From contig CM060199.1 in assembly GCA_030562195.1 (NCBI GenBank), positions 32,446,338 to 32,510,337 of the forward strand: a stretch of DNA of 64,000 nucleotides. The letters run 5' to 3'. This document shows positions 62,860 through 64,000 of this stretch, one piece after another; positions within the stretch are counted from its first letter, which is position 1, and every line of letters begins with the position of its first letter. Source of the stretch: Nipponacmea schrenckii (taxonomy: Eukaryota; Mollusca; Gastropoda; Lottiidae). The notes beneath the pieces were generated by a model, which saw only the letters and a program-made list of their open reading frames with translations, did no database searches and was not told where the DNA came from. The position numbers and the translations under genes were made by a program.

Positions 62860-63690
62860 AAGATAGCTTGCCAGGCAAGGTAACATACATCCACTGGCAG
62901 CATTGAATTTGAATAATAAATTGAGCAATAACTCAAAACACATTCATTGAATGTTTTTTCAATGCCATTGCTCCCACCAAATTTCGTCAAAATGACTTCA
63001 AACCTGCAGCTTCTATGCACCCACAATACCATTTTGATGCAATTTTCTAAGTCAAGGGCAATAACTAAAAAAATATTCATGGAAAATCATCAAATTCAAA
63101 CTTGACTAGCATCTTATCTATACCAATAAGCTAACTCATACAAAGTTTCATCAAATCTATCAAAAATTGTAGCTTCTCTTGCACCCACATAATATTAATG
63201 ACACTAATTTAAGGGCAATAACTCAAAAACTGTACTTTGAAAAATTGTCAAATTCAAACTTGACTGAGGTCCTTTGAAAATTATAGGTTTTATTGCATCG
63301 ACAATAAAATTTTGACAAAGTTTTACTAAGTCAAGGGCGATAACTCAAAAACTGTTCTTCAAAAAAAATGTCAAATTCGAACTTGACCTCTGTCTTATCA
63401 ATTCTAATGCTCAAACCAAGCTTCATTAAAATCCATTCGAAAATTGTAGCTTCTATTGCACCCACAATAATACTCAAAGGCAATTACTCATTAACCGTTC
63501 ATCGAAAAATCATAAAGAGACTTAGTTTTGCAGGAATCACAGACATCTGATTGAAATGCTACAATTGTCATTGATACACTTTACTTAGCGAATTTATTTT
63601 CTCAAATAGACCTTTAATTTGATTTAAAATTGCTGTTAAAAAGGAGTCTTATTCACAAGTGGTTGCCAAGCAAGATACGCCCACATCACT
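62860..63690 (-). mobile_element. Pearl-like element, minus orientation
   Basis: Starts with AGCTTGCCAGGCAAGG and CACTGGCAGCATTGAATTTG, continues through diverged units with AAGGGCAATAACTCAAAA, and ends near AAGCAAGATACGCCCACAT. It is far more diverged between units than the 45.4-kb copy. Confidence 0.6.
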
Positions 63691-63699
63691 CATAATTTT

Positions 63700-64000
63700 T
63701 TAGTATAACAGGGCAGTTGTGTCAAATTGTACCAAAATTTAACTTGTCCAAGATATTTTAACTTAATTTAAGTGTATGATTTAAATCAGATAAAAAATAT
63801 AGTCTCTTTTTTCCTTTTTTTGGTCAAGGGCAATAACTCAAAAAACACAGATTAAATAATCATCAAATTCCAAATTGATAAAGATTATTAGTGATCACAC
63901 AAAATTTCATTCAAATCAGATGAAAACCTTCATCACAACAGCATTTACACAAAGTCAAGGGCAATAAATTTCTCAAAACTTCAAATTTGAACCAAGATCT
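63700..64000 (-). mobile_element. Further pearl-like units running off the window end
   Basis: Contains GTCAAGGGCAATAACTCAAA at about 63823 and a similar AAGTCAAGGGCAATAA near 63953, spaced like the core units. Truncated by the window edge. Confidence 0.5.

Noticed and set aside
1..64000. CRISPR arrays, bacterial operons or viral genes
   Set aside because: Tandem arrays here lack spacer-repeat structure, and no prokaryotic or viral coding signal was seen.

Overview
The window looks like metazoan nuclear DNA: very AT-rich, almost no long open frames, short exons with GT-AG borders and introns up to 13 kb, and a dense load of short non-autonomous transposons, tRNA-type SINE pieces and minisatellites. 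Tandem ~161-bp units beside a CCGT microsatellite, which recall the pearl-type elements of bivalves, and the overall texture suggest a mollusc, most likely a bivalve. This is inference; no species marker was seen. One protein-coding gene is clear. Seven exons on the + strand between 21958 and 61193 join with matching splice phases into 284 codons plus a stop. They encode the C-terminal, catalytic half of a GT31 glycosyltransferase that matches UDP-GalNAc:beta-1,3-N-acetylgalactosaminyltransferase 2 (B3GALNT2), an ER enzyme that extends O-mannosyl glycans on alpha-dystroglycan. The transmembrane anchor and first part of the enzyme are not recognisable here and probably lie to the left. Layout: 1-21957 is non-coding and repeat-rich, with SINE pieces, a pearl-like element near 5.5 kb, a 55-bp minisatellite at 9.0-9.5 kb, three 147-bp units at 13 kb, a complex repeat field at 14.4-15.9 kb and a TTAA-flanked element at 17.7 kb. 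21958-40802 holds exons 1-3 (numbered within the window), with a 51-bp minisatellite at 26.9-28.2 kb, a MITE carrying a nested TTAA element at 30.8 kb, and a decayed tandem duplication at 36.7-39.2 kb. The 13-kb intron 40803-54003 contains a TTAA MITE, a 3.4-kb long-TIR transposon with another TTAA element inside it, a pearl-like element, a second copy of the 30.8-kb MITE and a mariner relic. 54004-61193 holds exons 4-7, with a 23-bp minisatellite, a possible antisense terminal exon (56918-57077) and a hAT-like MITE between them. The rest is 3' flank with another pearl-like stretch. Apart from the transferase and the tentative antisense exon, nothing reads as a host gene. No tRNA, rRNA, CRISPR or bacterial-type operon features were seen. 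The most unusual material is the nested transposon structure, the four unrelated TTAA-flanked families, the deletion-biased tandem duplicate and the unrecognised antisense exon.
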